A stretch of DNA of 32,722 bases from an uncultured Prevotellaceae bacterium (GCA_946402905.1 CAMIYC010000034.1:1-32722); one strand, 5' to 3'. Shown: positions 14,827-22,989, numbered from the stretch's first letter. Program-made: numbers and translations. Notes: generated by a model not told the origin, from the letters alone.

Positions 14827-15190
14827 TCTCATACAAAAGGTGTAGGGACGCGGCGTGCCGTGTTATTGTGTAGGCTATAAGTGAAAAACTGTACCATGTA
14901 GCTTTAGGATTCTACATTTTTCATCCTTTTTTCCCAGTGCCAACGGCACTTTTTCTTCCTTCTTGTCAACGTCGCAGACGTTTTTTGAGCCTTTTTATTC
15001 CTTTTTTCTGAGCGCAGTGTTTTTTTTTTTCTATTCCATTAGTATGGCAATCAAAGATCTTCACATGTGGATATGGCACAAGGCGTAGGAATATGTGAGT
15101 ATTGTTTTACGAAAAAATTACGAAAAAGACGAAAGCATTACGAAAAATGAATGAATGCTTTGCATTCATAGGAATATCAATCGCGAAAAA
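14827..15190 (+). repeat. Composite repeat of about 360 bp, copy 1
   Basis: It begins with TCTCATACAAAAGGTGTAGG and the ACGCGGC-GT-GCCG(T)GT hairpin (14848-14863). GTGTAGGCTATAA, CCAGTGCCAACGGCACTTTT, GCAGACGTTTTTTGAGCC, GAGCGCAG, CCATTAGTATGGCAATCA and CACATGTGGATATGGCACAA follow. It ends with TTACGAAAAAGACGAAAGCA and an ATGAATGC hairpin (15151-15169). A second full copy, with the blocks in the same order, lies at 23929-24290. Parts are also at 10105-10250 and 10460-10590. Confidence 0.8.
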
Positions 15191-15199
15191 ACGCGAAAA

Positions 15200-15350
15200 A
15201 TTGTGAGATTTTGAATAAGATTTTGTGAGATTTTGAGGCCGTCAGGCCGACTAGACCAGGCATCTGTTTTGGGGGGGTCGCTACGCTCAAAATCTTTCAA
15301 AATCTTATTCAAAATCTTTCAAAATCTTATTCAAAATCTTTCAAAATCTT
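15200..15350 (+). repeat. GATTTTGAG / CTCAAAATC long inverted repeat, copy 2
   Basis: TGTGAGATTTTGAATAAGAT and TTGTGAGATTTTGAG (about 15201-15236) face CTCAAAATCTTTCAAAATCT (about 15287-15306) and two further tandem AAAATCTTATTC-type units. The centre reads GGCCGTCAGGCCGAC. A second copy at about 10675-10785 has the same arms and centre. The transcript could form a long A/U-rich hairpin. Confidence 0.75.
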
Positions 15351-15376
15351 CCGCTCGGTCCTCCGCTCGGTCCTCC

Positions 15377-15495
15377 GCTCGGGCGGATTTGCAATCCGCC
15401 CGCACTGAGTATCAGCATTTACAATGCGAAAATCATCTTTTATCGGATTAAAAATCCTTATACTCAGAGCGGCTGGATTGCAAATCCAGCCGAGC
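15377..15495 (+). repeat. Multi-hairpin (BIME-like) element, copy 4
   Basis: It runs from GCTCGG (15377) to CCGAGC (15490-15495) with the full order of stems seen in copy 1. Just before it, the 12-bp word CCGCTCGGTCCT is repeated twice (about 15351-15374), showing slippage at the left edge. Confidence 0.85.
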
Positions 15496-15679
15496 GTGAC
15501 GAGCGTGCAAATCCATCCGAGCGTGCTTTTCCCCCCCAAAAAAAAATCACGGACAATTCGCGATCAATTCCCGATAATTCGCGTAAAAAAGACATTGGAT
15601 GCAAAGCATCTACCCATTTTCGTAATCCTTTCGCGTTCCCGTGATTCTTTCGTAAATAGCCCCATGAAAACCGTACTCC

Positions 15680-16786
15680 CTACTTGAGGAAGTCGCGGAT
15701 GCGCTCCAGTGGTATGCCGAAGTTGAAATTGTCGCTGCCCGCCAGCTTGGCGAAGTTGACAGCCACCACGTGGCCCTCGGTGTCGATCACCGGACTGCCG
15801 CTCGAGCCCTGTACGGTGGGGATGCTGTAGAGCAGCCGGTCGCCGTCGGGAGTCTGCGTGACGCGCCCGCTGGTCATCTGCGCGCTGATGCCCTTCTGCG
15901 TGTTGGCCAGCATCAGTCCCGCGTTGTAGCCGATCATATAGAGCTGTTGGTCGATCTTGATCTTAGCCTCCTTGTCATGACCGTCGAAGTAGTCGTCGTT
16001 GCCGTCACCGGCAAACTTGAAGACGTAGGCCCCTTTGGGCGTCTTCTTGCTGGTCAGCTGCAGGAGCGCCAGGTCGGTGCCCTCCTTCTCCGAGATTTTC
16101 AGGATCTGGCAAGGATTCTTGACCAGGAAGTCTGACGGGCTCTTCACTTTCTCTCCGTCGTAGGAGATGCCGATGTTGCACACGGTGCTCACCTTGATAT
16201 TGCTCATGTTGGCGCTCTGCAGATAGCGCGCCGTCTCCGACACCTGCTCGTAGAGTGCCTTGAGCTTGCGCTGCTCCGCTACGATCAGGGCGAGCTGGCG
16301 CTCGTCGCCCGCTATGATGTTGCCGAAGAAGTCATACTCCATAAACTGCGACTTCTGCGCTTCAAGCATATTGTATTTCGACTTGATCTGCCGTGCTGTC
16401 ATCGCACACTGCAGAAGCGACGCCCTGACGATGCCTGCCAGGTTGGCGCGCAGCTGCTGGGCGTTGAGTTCGGTGGCTGCCACATGACGGTTGGTCACAA
16501 ACTTGCCGTCGTCGCTGACGAAGAATCCCGTGCCGTTGAGCATCGACGCGTTCTGTTTGGCCTCTGCTTCGCTGGTGGTGAATCCCATCATGTTGCCGTT
16601 CTGGTCCATCCCCGTGAAGTAGAGGTTCTGACCGCCGGGCATCTGTATCTGATAATAAAACTTGTTGAGCACCAGTACGACACCGCTCTTTTGCTCTTCG
16701 AAGATCTCGTCGGGCGACTTCTTGCCACACGACACCATCGCCACCACTGCCAGTAGCATGACGAAAAATTTAGTTTTTGTTCTCAT
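15680..16786 (-). CDS. Trypsin-like serine protease lipoprotein with coiled-coil insertion
   Basis: A 368-residue lipoprotein with lipobox MVSC (Cys20). It has a chymotrypsin/DegP-type fold with the catalytic triad His101 (VTNRHVAA), Asp238 (EGTDLALLQL) and Ser329 (VQGSSGSPVID). The oxyanion-loop sequence and the following VVAVNFAKLAG strand are typical. Unlike DegP there is no PDZ domain, and about 80 charged, helix-prone residues (about 106-190) are inserted between the His and Asp strands. It should act in the periplasm, tethered to a membrane, perhaps in envelope protein quality control; the substrate is unknown. The promoter is at 16837-16867, divergent from glmS. Confidence 0.88.
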   Translation of the reverse strand: MRTKTKFFVMLLAVVAMVSCGKKSPDEIFEEQKSGVVLVLNKFYYQIQMPGGQNLYFTGMDQNGNMMGFTTSEAEAKQNASMLNGTGFFVSDDGKFVTNRHVAATELNAQQLRANLAGIVRASLLQCAMTARQIKSKYNMLEAQKSQFMEYDFFGNIIAGDERQLALIVAEQRKLKALYEQVSETARYLQSANMSNIKVSTVCNIGISYDGEKVKSPSDFLVKNPCQILKISEKEGTDLALLQLTSKKTPKGAYVFKFAGDGNDDYFDGHDKEAKIKIDQQLYMIGYNAGLMLANTQKGISAQMTSGRVTQTPDGDRLLYSIPTVQGSSGSPVIDTEGHVVAVNFAKLAGSDNFNFGIPLERIRDFLK

Positions 16787-16836
16787 TATATTATAATGTA
16801 TATGTTTTCAACTTACGATTTGTCAGAAAAGCGGTG

Positions 16837-16867
16837 CAAATATACGGCTTTGTCTTGAAAACTGAAA
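16837..16867 (-). promoter_or_regulatory. Promoter of the serine protease gene
   Basis: On the minus strand the -7 box is TATATTTG (16837-16844), an exact match. TTTC at 16864-16867 lies 19 bp further out as a three-of-four -33 box. Confidence 0.6.
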
Positions 16868-16993
16868 GTTTTTTTTGCATATTTTGCACACATTGACAGA
16901 CTGCAACAAAAAGTGGCAAAAAAAAATACATCTGACACAATAAAAGGGCAAAAACGTAAGTTTTTCTTAAAGAATATAAAAAATGTTACGCTT

Positions 16994-18850
16994 ATGTGTG
17001 GAATCGTGGGTTATATAGGGAACCGTGATGCGTATCCCATCCTCATCAATGGTCTGAAACGTCTTGAGTACCGCGGCTATGACTCCGCGGGTGTGGCACT
17101 GATCAACAGTGCCGGTCAGCTCAATGTCTACAAAGAGAAAGGCAAGGTGTCCAACCTGGAGGCCTACGTGTCGTCGCACGACACGACGGGCACCATCGGC
17201 ATCGCCCACACCCGCTGGGCCACCCATGGCGAGCCTTCTTCGACCAACGCCCATCCCCACCTCTCGGAGAGCGGCCGTCTGGCCCTTGTGCACAACGGCA
17301 TCATCGAAAACTACGCCAACATCAAGGAATACCTTACCGGCAAGGGCTATCACTTCAAGAGCAGCACCGACACCGAGGTGCTGGTGCAGCTGATAGAGTT
17401 TGTGCAGCAGCGTTTCCATCTCGACCTGGGCATGGCCGTGCTCTACGCCCTGCGGCGCGTGGTGGGTGCCTATGCCATCGCCGTGCTCGACCGTGAACAC
17501 CCCGAGGAGCTCATCTGCGCCCGCAAGAGCAGTCCGCTGGTAGTGGGTGTCGGCGAGGGTCACGATGAGTTTTTCCTGGCCTCCGACGCACTGCCCATCG
17601 TGGGCTATACCAAGCATATCGTCTATCTCAACGACGACGAGGTGGCCGTCATCCGCCGTGGTGAGAAGATGAGCGTGAAGAACCTGTCCAACTCGCAGGT
17701 GCATGTGGCCGCCAACGTCCACGACGTGGACATCGACCTCGACAAGCTGGAGAAGGGTGGCTATCCTCACTACATGCTGAAAGAGATCTTCGAGCAGCCC
17801 CGCTGCATCTCCGACTGCATGCGCGGCCGTCTGCTGCCCGCTGAGCACCGCATCGTGCTGAGCGCCATCAATCTGCACAAGGAGCGTCTGCTGAGTGCGA
17901 GCCGCTTCATCATCGTGGCCTGTGGCACGTCGTGGCACGCCGGCCTGATCGGCAAGCAGCTCATCGAGCAGTTCTGCAAGATTCCCGTCGAGGTGGAGTA
18001 TGCCAGCGAGTTCCGCTACCGCGACCCGGTCATCCTGCCCACAGACATCGTGATCGCCATCTCGCAGAGCGGTGAGACCGCCGACACGCTGGCGGCTTTC
18101 AACCTGGCCAAGGAAAACGGTGCGTTGTGCTTCGGCATCGTCAACGCGGTGGGATCCAGTATCGCCCGCGCCTCCGACACCGGTATCTATATCCACGTGG
18201 GACCGGAGATCGGTGTCGCCTCGACCAAGGCGTTCACCGGACAGGTGACGGTGCTCACGCTGTTTGCCCTGGCACTGGGTTACGAGAAGGGGGTGCTTCC
18301 GGAGGAGGTCTACAAGGAGAACATTGACGAGCTGGCCCGCATACCGGGCAAGATAGAGCAGATCCTGGCTCAGAACGACAACATCCGCGACATTGCCCGC
18401 ACGCTGACCTATGCCCGCAACACGCTCTACATGGGCCGTGGCATGAACTACCCCGTGGCCCTGGAGGGCGCCCTGAAGCTCAAAGAGATCAGCTACATCC
18501 ACGCCGAGGGTTATCCCGCAGCGGAGATGAAGCACGGCCCCATCGCCTTGATCGACGAGAACATGCCGGTGGTGTTTGTGGCTACCCACCACCAGCTCTA
18601 CAAGAAAATCATCAGTAATATACAGGAGGTGATCGCCCGCAACGGACGTATCATCGCCGTGGTGACTGAGGGTGATCAGGAGGTGAAGGAGATGGCCTCG
18701 TTTGTCATCGAGATTCCCGAGACCATCGGCACCCTGGCCCCGCTGCTTTCCGTCATCCCTCTGCAGCTCATCGCGTATCATGTGGCTGTGGTCAAAGGAC
18801 TCAACGTCGACATGCCGCGCAACCTGGCCAAGAGCGTGACGGTGGAGTAG
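16994..18850 (+). CDS. glmS: Glutamine--fructose-6-phosphate aminotransferase (isomerizing)
   Basis: Makes glucosamine-6-phosphate from fructose-6-phosphate and glutamine, the first step towards UDP-GlcNAc for peptidoglycan and lipopolysaccharide. The protein has 618 residues, as usual. The N-terminal glutaminase domain begins MCGIVGYIGN, and Cys2 becomes the nucleophile after Met removal, which fixes the start at 16994. A longer frame from a GTG at 16913 would block that and is rejected. Further glutaminase motifs are HTRWATHGEPS and HNGIIEN. The two SIS sugar-phosphate domains show CGTSWHAG, SQSGETADT and the C-terminal PRNLAKSVTVE. No glmS ribozyme or other leader element was recognised in the 200-bp upstream region, which also holds the divergent protease promoter. 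Confidence 0.97.
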   Translation: MCGIVGYIGNRDAYPILINGLKRLEYRGYDSAGVALINSAGQLNVYKEKGKVSNLEAYVSSHDTTGTIGIAHTRWATHGEPSSTNAHPHLSESGRLALVHNGIIENYANIKEYLTGKGYHFKSSTDTEVLVQLIEFVQQRFHLDLGMAVLYALRRVVGAYAIAVLDREHPEELICARKSSPLVVGVGEGHDEFFLASDALPIVGYTKHIVYLNDDEVAVIRRGEKMSVKNLSNSQVHVAANVHDVDIDLDKLEKGGYPHYMLKEIFEQPRCISDCMRGRLLPAEHRIVLSAINLHKERLLSASRFIIVACGTSWHAGLIGKQLIEQFCKIPVEVEYASEFRYRDPVILPTDIVIAISQSGETADTLAAFNLAKENGALCFGIVNAVGSSIARASDTGIYIHVGPEIGVASTKAFTGQVTVLTLFALALGYEKGVLPEEVYKENIDELARIPGKIEQILAQNDNIRDIARTLTYARNTLYMGRGMNYPVALEGALKLKEISYIHAEGYPAAEMKHGPIALIDENMPVVFVATHHQLYKKIISNIQEVIARNGRIIAVVTEGDQEVKEMASFVIEIPETIGTLAPLLSVIPLQLIAYHVAVVKGLNVDMPRNLAKSVTVE

Positions 18851-19277
18851 GGGCTGCATCATTTTTATCAAGAGATTTGTCGAAGACCCACTGACCAATG
18901 GGAAATATTTTAGAATTATGGTGTTCGCTAATTTTTTTATCAAGAATTATAGAATTAAAGAATTTTTCTTTACGAGCAATTACTTGGGTAGCTAAAATTC
19001 TTAAATTCTATAATTCTTGATAAAAATGATAGGAGTTCAGTTGATACTCTTATCACGAATTAAAGAAATTTTTCGAAGTCCCCTTACCAACGGGAAGTAA
19101 TTTAGAATTATGGCGTTCGCCTTTTTTTATCAAGAATTAAAGAGATTTGTCGAAGACCCCCTTACCAACGGGAAGTAATTTAAGAATTTTTCTTTACGAG
19201 CAATTACTTGGGTAGCTAAAATTCTTAAATTCTATAATTCTTGATGAAAATATTGGACAATCTTATCAAGGATGATG

Positions 19278-19387
19278 CTCGTCGGGATTTGTAATCCCGA
19301 CGCTTTGAATATCAGGATTTATAAATCCGATTAACCGCATTGTAAATGCTTATACTCAACGCGGGCGGATTGCAAATCCGCCCGAGC
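19278..19387 (+). repeat. Variant multi-hairpin (BIME-like) element, complete copy
   Basis: The left hairpin is CGTCGGGATT-TGT-AATCCCGACG (19280-19302). In the middle are GGATTTATAAATCC and GCATTGTAAATGC stems. The right hairpin is CGGGCGGATT-GCA-AATCCGCCCG (19362-19384) followed by AGCG. The order of stems matches the main family, but the two outer hairpins are changed by paired substitutions that keep the stems intact. Confidence 0.85.
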
Positions 19388-19502
19388 GTACCTACCGGGC
19401 GCATGGAATCATCCAAATCAGAATTCTTGATAAAAAGGGTAGGAGTTCAGTTGATATGACTGTTGGTCAACTACAAATTGGACAGTCTAATTGTGAATTA
19501 AA

Positions 19503-19585
19503 AACTACGGATTTTTCTGATATCAAATGAAATGTTTTTTTAGAAGAAACATACAAAATCAGTCAAATCAGATAAATCCGTAGTT
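19503..19585. repeat. Long inverted repeat AACTACGG...CCGTAGTT, copy 2
   Basis: Shorter than copy 1 (83 bp). The left arm AACTACGGATTTTTCTGATA pairs with a right arm ending CAGATAAATCCGTAGTT. The AT-rich centre differs from the other copies, as expected if only the arms are kept. Confidence 0.75.
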
Positions 19586-19605
19586 GATGATGACAAACCG
19601 TCACC

Positions 19606-20919
19606 CTATTTTCCGATGCAGTGGTATTCGAAGCCGTATTCTTCGAGTTCCTCTTTGTCGTAAATATTGCGCCCGTCGATGACGAGTGCATTTTTCATCG
19701 TCTTTTTCATCACCCCCCAGCTGGGCAGACGGAACTGCTTCCACTCCGTGAGCATCAGCATGGCGTCGGCGTCGAGCACGGCATCGTACATGTCCTTGGC
19801 ATACATCACCTTGTCGCCGATGCGACGGCGGCACTCGTCCATGGCCACCGGGTCGAAGACCCTCACGGTGCATCCGGCGTCGAGCAGCATCTGTATCGTC
19901 ACCAGCGAGGTGGCCTCACGCATGTCGTCGGTTTCAGGCTTGAAAGCCAGACCCCACACGGCGATGGTCTTGCCCTTGAGGTCGCCCTTGAAATAGCGGC
20001 ACAGCTTGTCGTACACCACCTTCTTCTGCTGCTCGTTCACCTCTTCCACCGCCTTGAGCACATGCATCTCATAGCCGTTTTTCTCTGCGGTCTTGATCAG
20101 TGCCTTGACGTCCTTGGGGAAGCAGCTGCCGCCATAGCCACACCCCGGATAGAGGAACTTGCGGCCGATGCGAGTGTCGGCGCCGATGCCCTGTCGCACC
20201 ATCTCCACGTCGGCTCCCACCAGTTCGCAGAGGTTGGCGATGTCGTTCATGAAACTGATACGGGTGGCGAGCATCGAGTTGGCGGCATACTTGATCATCT
20301 CGGCAGAAGGGATGTCGGTGAAAATCACCCGGAAATTGTTGAGCAGGAAGGGGCGGTAGAGACGTGTCATCAGTGAGCGGGCCCGGTCGGACTCCACGCC
20401 CACCACCACGCGGTCGGGGCTCATGAAGTCTTTGATGGCGGCACCCTCCTTGAGAAACTCAGGGTTGGAGGCCACGTCGAAGGGGATTTTCTCGCCACGC
20501 TTCTCCAGCTCCTCTTCAATCACCTGTTTCACCTTCTTGGCGGTGCCCACGGGGACGGTCGACTTGGTCACCAGCACGGTATAACGCTTGATGTTCTGGC
20601 CGAACTCACGGGCCACGTTGAGCACGTATCTCAGGTCGGCGGAGCCATCCTCGTCGGGGGGAGTGCCCACGGCGCTGAATACCAGCGACACGTCGTCGAT
20701 GACCGACTTCAGGTCAGTGGTGAACTTCAGCCTGCCTGCGTCGGCATTGCGTTTCACCATGGCGTCGAGCCCCGGCTCATAGATGGGCACGCGTCCTTGC
20801 ATAAGATTGTTGATTTTCTCTTGGTCGATGTCCACGCAGGTCACGTGCACACCCATTTCTGCGAAGCACGCTCCGCTGACCAGGCCTACATAACCTGTTC
20901 CAACTACTGCTACATTCAT
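19606..20919 (-). CDS. ugd: UDP-glucose 6-dehydrogenase
   Basis: Oxidises UDP-glucose to UDP-glucuronate with NAD+, supplying uronic acid for capsule or lipopolysaccharide. The 437-residue length is normal. The N-terminal Rossmann fold has GTGYVGLVSG (7-16). Other hallmarks are KSTVPVGTAKK (119-129), SNPEFLKEGAA (151-161) and the catalytic Cys266 in GYGGSCFPKD. The UDP-binding domain at the C-terminus contains AVWGLAFKPETDDMREA. It lies 48 bp downstream of rfbC on the same strand with no promoter visible between them, so the two are likely co-transcribed from the tandem cassettes at 21562-21734. UDP-mannose and UDP-GlcNAc dehydrogenases are related, but the motifs fit the UDP-glucose type best. 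Confidence 0.93.
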   Translation of the reverse strand: MNVAVVGTGYVGLVSGACFAEMGVHVTCVDIDQEKINNLMQGRVPIYEPGLDAMVKRNADAGRLKFTTDLKSVIDDVSLVFSAVGTPPDEDGSADLRYVLNVAREFGQNIKRYTVLVTKSTVPVGTAKKVKQVIEEELEKRGEKIPFDVASNPEFLKEGAAIKDFMSPDRVVVGVESDRARSLMTRLYRPFLLNNFRVIFTDIPSAEMIKYAANSMLATRISFMNDIANLCELVGADVEMVRQGIGADTRIGRKFLYPGCGYGGSCFPKDVKALIKTAEKNGYEMHVLKAVEEVNEQQKKVVYDKLCRYFKGDLKGKTIAVWGLAFKPETDDMREATSLVTIQMLLDAGCTVRVFDPVAMDECRRRIGDKVMYAKDMYDAVLDADAMLMLTEWKQFRLPSWGVMKKTMKNALVIDGRNIYDKEELEEYGFEYHCIGK

Positions 20920-20967
20920 TGATTTATACTGTTTGGTTGATATTTTGCTTGGCTTCGAATGCTACGC

Positions 20968-21540
20968 TCAGGCATACAAGTCGATGTTGAAGTCGAAGGG
21001 CGACTCCATATCCTTGAGGTAGGGATGGTGCTTGTCTTTCTCCGAGAGGATGATCTGGTCGGCCGGCACCTGCCAGTCGATGTCCAGGTCGGGGTCGTCC
21101 CAGGCGATGGCTCCCTCACTCTCGGGGTGATAAAACTCGTCGCATTTGTATTGGAAGACAGCCTCGTCGGAGAGCACGCAGAACCCGTGTGCGAATCCTC
21201 TGGGGATGAAGAACATGAGATGGTTGTCGCCGGTGAGCTCGCAACTCACGCTCTTGCCGTAGGTGGGAGAGCCCTTGCGGATGTCGACGGCCACGTCGAG
21301 CACGCGGCCTTTGAGCACTCTCACCAGTTTGCTTTGCACGAAGGGCCATTTCTGGAAATGCAGTCCGCGCAGCACGCCGTAAGAGGATTTGCTCTCATTG
21401 TCTTGCACGAAATTGATGACTCTTACTTGTTTGTCGAAATCTCGTTTGGAGTAGGATTCAAAGAAGTATCCTCTGGCGTCTTCGAAGATCTTTGGCTTGA
21501 TAATGTACACGCCGTCGATCTCTGTTTTGATTATTTCCAT
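20968..21540 (-). CDS. rfbC: dTDP-4-dehydrorhamnose 3,5-epimerase
   Basis: Third enzyme of dTDP-L-rhamnose synthesis, a cupin-fold epimerase. The protein has 190 residues. Visible family motifs are DARGYFFESY (21-30), NESKSSYGVLRGLHFQ with catalytic His61, the conserved VAVDIRKGSPTYGK (83-96), IPRGFAHGF (112-120) and the FQYKCDEFY segment with Tyr131. The frame is open upstream to 21606, but the ATG at 21540 gives the standard N-terminus MEIIKTEIDGVYIIKPKIFE and lies just after the promoter. The other rhamnose genes (rfbA, rfbB, rfbD) are not adjacent, which is unusual. It is the first gene of an rfbC-ugd unit. Confidence 0.95.
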   Translation of the reverse strand: MEIIKTEIDGVYIIKPKIFEDARGYFFESYSKRDFDKQVRVINFVQDNESKSSYGVLRGLHFQKWPFVQSKLVRVLKGRVLDVAVDIRKGSPTYGKSVSCELTGDNHLMFFIPRGFAHGFCVLSDEAVFQYKCDEFYHPESEGAIAWDDPDLDIDWQVPADQIILSEKDKHHPYLKDMESPFDFNIDLYA

Positions 21541-21561
21541 AACTTTTTTACAATTTGGCTG

Positions 21562-21734
21562 CAAAGTTACGAAAAGTCGAGAGCAATTCAAAATGAATTT
21601 ATTCATTTTTATTGCCGAGACGGAGTAACTTCGCCGTGCAACGGCAAAGTTACGAAAAAACGAGAGAAATGAAAAGGAAAGCTTGTTTTCTTTTCATTTC
21701 CGAGTGTCAGTAACTTCGCGCAGGGGTAAAGTTA
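21562..21734 (-). promoter_or_regulatory. Tandem promoter cassettes (three copies) before rfbC-ugd
   Basis: Read on the minus strand, -7 boxes TAACTTTG lie at 21562-21569 and 21645-21652, with a third, TAACTTTA, at 21727-21734. They are 83 and 82 bp apart. The copy nearest rfbC has -33 TTTG at 21589-21592 with a 19-bp spacer, overlapping the palindrome AAAATGAAT-TT-ATTCATTTT (21590-21609). In the middle copy the palindrome is replaced by a longer imperfect one starting GAAATGAAAA and ending TTTTCATTTC (about 21666-21700), and the -33 box is TTTT. Confidence 0.8.
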
Positions 21735-21778
21735 CGAAAAAACGAGTGGAGCATGCAAGATTTTTATCTGTTTTTTTG

Positions 21779-21786
21779 TATTTTTG
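21779..21786 (+). promoter_or_regulatory. -7 box of the outer-membrane barrel gene
   Basis: TATTTTTG is an exact -7 match 18 bases before the ATG at 21805. The TTG start of the longer frame (21784) is inside this box and is rejected. No clear -33 box. Confidence 0.6.
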
Positions 21787-21804
21787 CATTCGTATTTAGA
21801 AATC

Positions 21805-22986
21805 ATGATTAATCATAGCATGAAGATAAAGAGAACAAAGATCCGCCGCCTGACTCTCTGCACCATACTCCTGTTGTGTCCACTTCTCCTCACAGCACAG
21901 GAGAATCCATACGAGGGATATATCATCACCCTCCATGGCGACACCCTTCACGGTACTATCGACTATCTTTCCGACCAGAAGAATGCCACGGAATGCCGCT
22001 TCAAGGCTTCTGGCGAGAGTTCATTCGTCTCCTATACACCCGATGAAATCTCAGGATACCGGCTGGCCGACGAAAGCATATTCTACGTTTCACGCATACT
22101 GCCCATTAACGGCAAGGAGCAACTCGTCTTCGCCGAATATCTTATCAAGGGAGGGATCGACCTCTACCGATACAACGACGACACGCTCGACCACCTCTAT
22201 ATCAGTGATTCCCATGGGCATATCTGTGAGATCAGGGCCGATGCCATCGTTTCACACCAAGAAAGAGACCAGCAGCTGAGCAAACGCTCTGCCATTGGCA
22301 AAGCCGCCGCCATCCTGGAGAAAGATGCCCAGGCGATGGAGCGACTATGGAAGATGAATATCAAAGCTTCGACGCTCAGCCAGTATATTCAGGAATACAA
22401 CAGACAGTATTGCAAAGAGGCCGGCGATTGCATCGTGTATCACTACGATGCGAAAAGTTCCAATCCACTGTCCATCAGATGGTATGCGGGGATAGGATTC
22501 GGTATGATGCGCTATACCGACAACGACCCCGACGTGTCGGCCAAAGGCAATCACTATATCCTTTCGGTCAACGCCGACTTCATCACACGCAACAACAAGC
22601 ACCTGATACCACAACTGGGTGTAGAGCTGATATACAATCGAATACATCGGTATCAGGTCGACGACCTGCACATCAACGCCAAGGGCGAGTACATCGGCTT
22701 AGGGGTAAGCTACGGCGTGATGTATCAGTTTGTCCCACAAAATAAGGTCAGCCCTTTTTTCAAAGCCGGAGCCATCTCTGCCTGGCCTCTGAAAGAAAAG
22801 CTCACCGACCGATCGACCGATAAAGAATATCAACAGAATGCCCAAAAGTTCTTCGGTACCTATTTCTATGCCGGCGGAGGAACAGACCTGAAGATTGGAA
22901 ACAAGGCCGTAAGAATAGATCTGACCTACCGCTTCAGTTTCAACAAGGAGCGCGTCATCGCCCTGAAAGCAGGTCTTATCTTCTGA
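21805..22986 (+). CDS. Exported protein with C-terminal outer-membrane beta-barrel-like region
   Basis: A 393-residue exported protein. The signal peptide is basic (KIKRTKIRRL) then hydrophobic (LCTILLLCPLLL), with cleavage near LTAQ. The first part begins YEGYIITLHGDTLHGTIDYL, a motif common at the N-terminus of Bacteroidota proteins of unknown function. The C-terminal half (about residues 220-393) alternates aromatic and polar residues in amphipathic strands and ends LTYRFSFNKERVIALKAGLIF, consistent with an outer-membrane beta barrel. The ATG at 21820 could also be the start. The small lipoprotein gene follows after 3 bp, so the two are an operon. Specific function unknown. Confidence 0.75.
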   Translation: MINHSMKIKRTKIRRLTLCTILLLCPLLLTAQENPYEGYIITLHGDTLHGTIDYLSDQKNATECRFKASGESSFVSYTPDEISGYRLADESIFYVSRILPINGKEQLVFAEYLIKGGIDLYRYNDDTLDHLYISDSHGHICEIRADAIVSHQERDQQLSKRSAIGKAAAILEKDAQAMERLWKMNIKASTLSQYIQEYNRQYCKEAGDCIVYHYDAKSSNPLSIRWYAGIGFGMMRYTDNDPDVSAKGNHYILSVNADFITRNNKHLIPQLGVELIYNRIHRYQVDDLHINAKGEYIGLGVSYGVMYQFVPQNKVSPFFKAGAISAWPLKEKLTDRSTDKEYQQNAQKFFGTYFYAGGGTDLKIGNKAVRIDLTYRFSFNKERVIALKAGLIF

Positions 22987-22989
22987 TAA

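Larger units (their letters stand above)
14424..15679. repeat. Non-coding 1.25-kb repeat cluster
   Basis: It holds a GCGGGCGAGGTCGCCCGC hairpin (14443-14470) and a GC-rich stretch of CTCGGGCGG-like units (about 14478-14532). An 81-bp tandem array of the multi-hairpin element (14533-14823) and the composite repeat (14827-15190) follow. A GATTTTGAG/CTCAAAATC inverted repeat (about 15200-15350), another multi-hairpin element (15377-15495) and about 180 bp with no recognised feature complete it. Frames at 14257-14769 and 15233-15451 run through repeats and are not called. Confidence 0.85.
18851..19605. repeat. Non-coding repeat region between convergent genes
   Basis: It consists of AT-rich hairpins of the TCAAGAATTATAGAATTAAAG / TTCTATAATTCTTGAT family (about 18873-19255). 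These are interspersed with a GAAGACCC...ACCAACGGGAAGTAATT word that occurs several times. A variant multi-hairpin element (19278-19387) and the AACTACGG/CCGTAGTT inverted repeat (19503-19585) follow. No gene and no obvious T-tract terminator were found. Confidence 0.8.

Noticed and set aside
16787..16993. glmS ribozyme or riboswitch leader before glmS
   Set aside because: No ribozyme core or paired-element pattern could be recognised, and that ribozyme is known mainly from Firmicutes.
16967..18943. 658-residue open frame antisense to glmS
   Set aside because: It mirrors the whole of a well-supported glmS gene. Its composition (His/Val/Asp/Gly-rich) is what the reverse strand of a high-GC3 gene gives, and no domain is visible.
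21784..21804. Upstream TTG start for the barrel protein gene
   Set aside because: The TTG lies within the -7 box TATTTTTG, and the extension adds nothing to the signal peptide.
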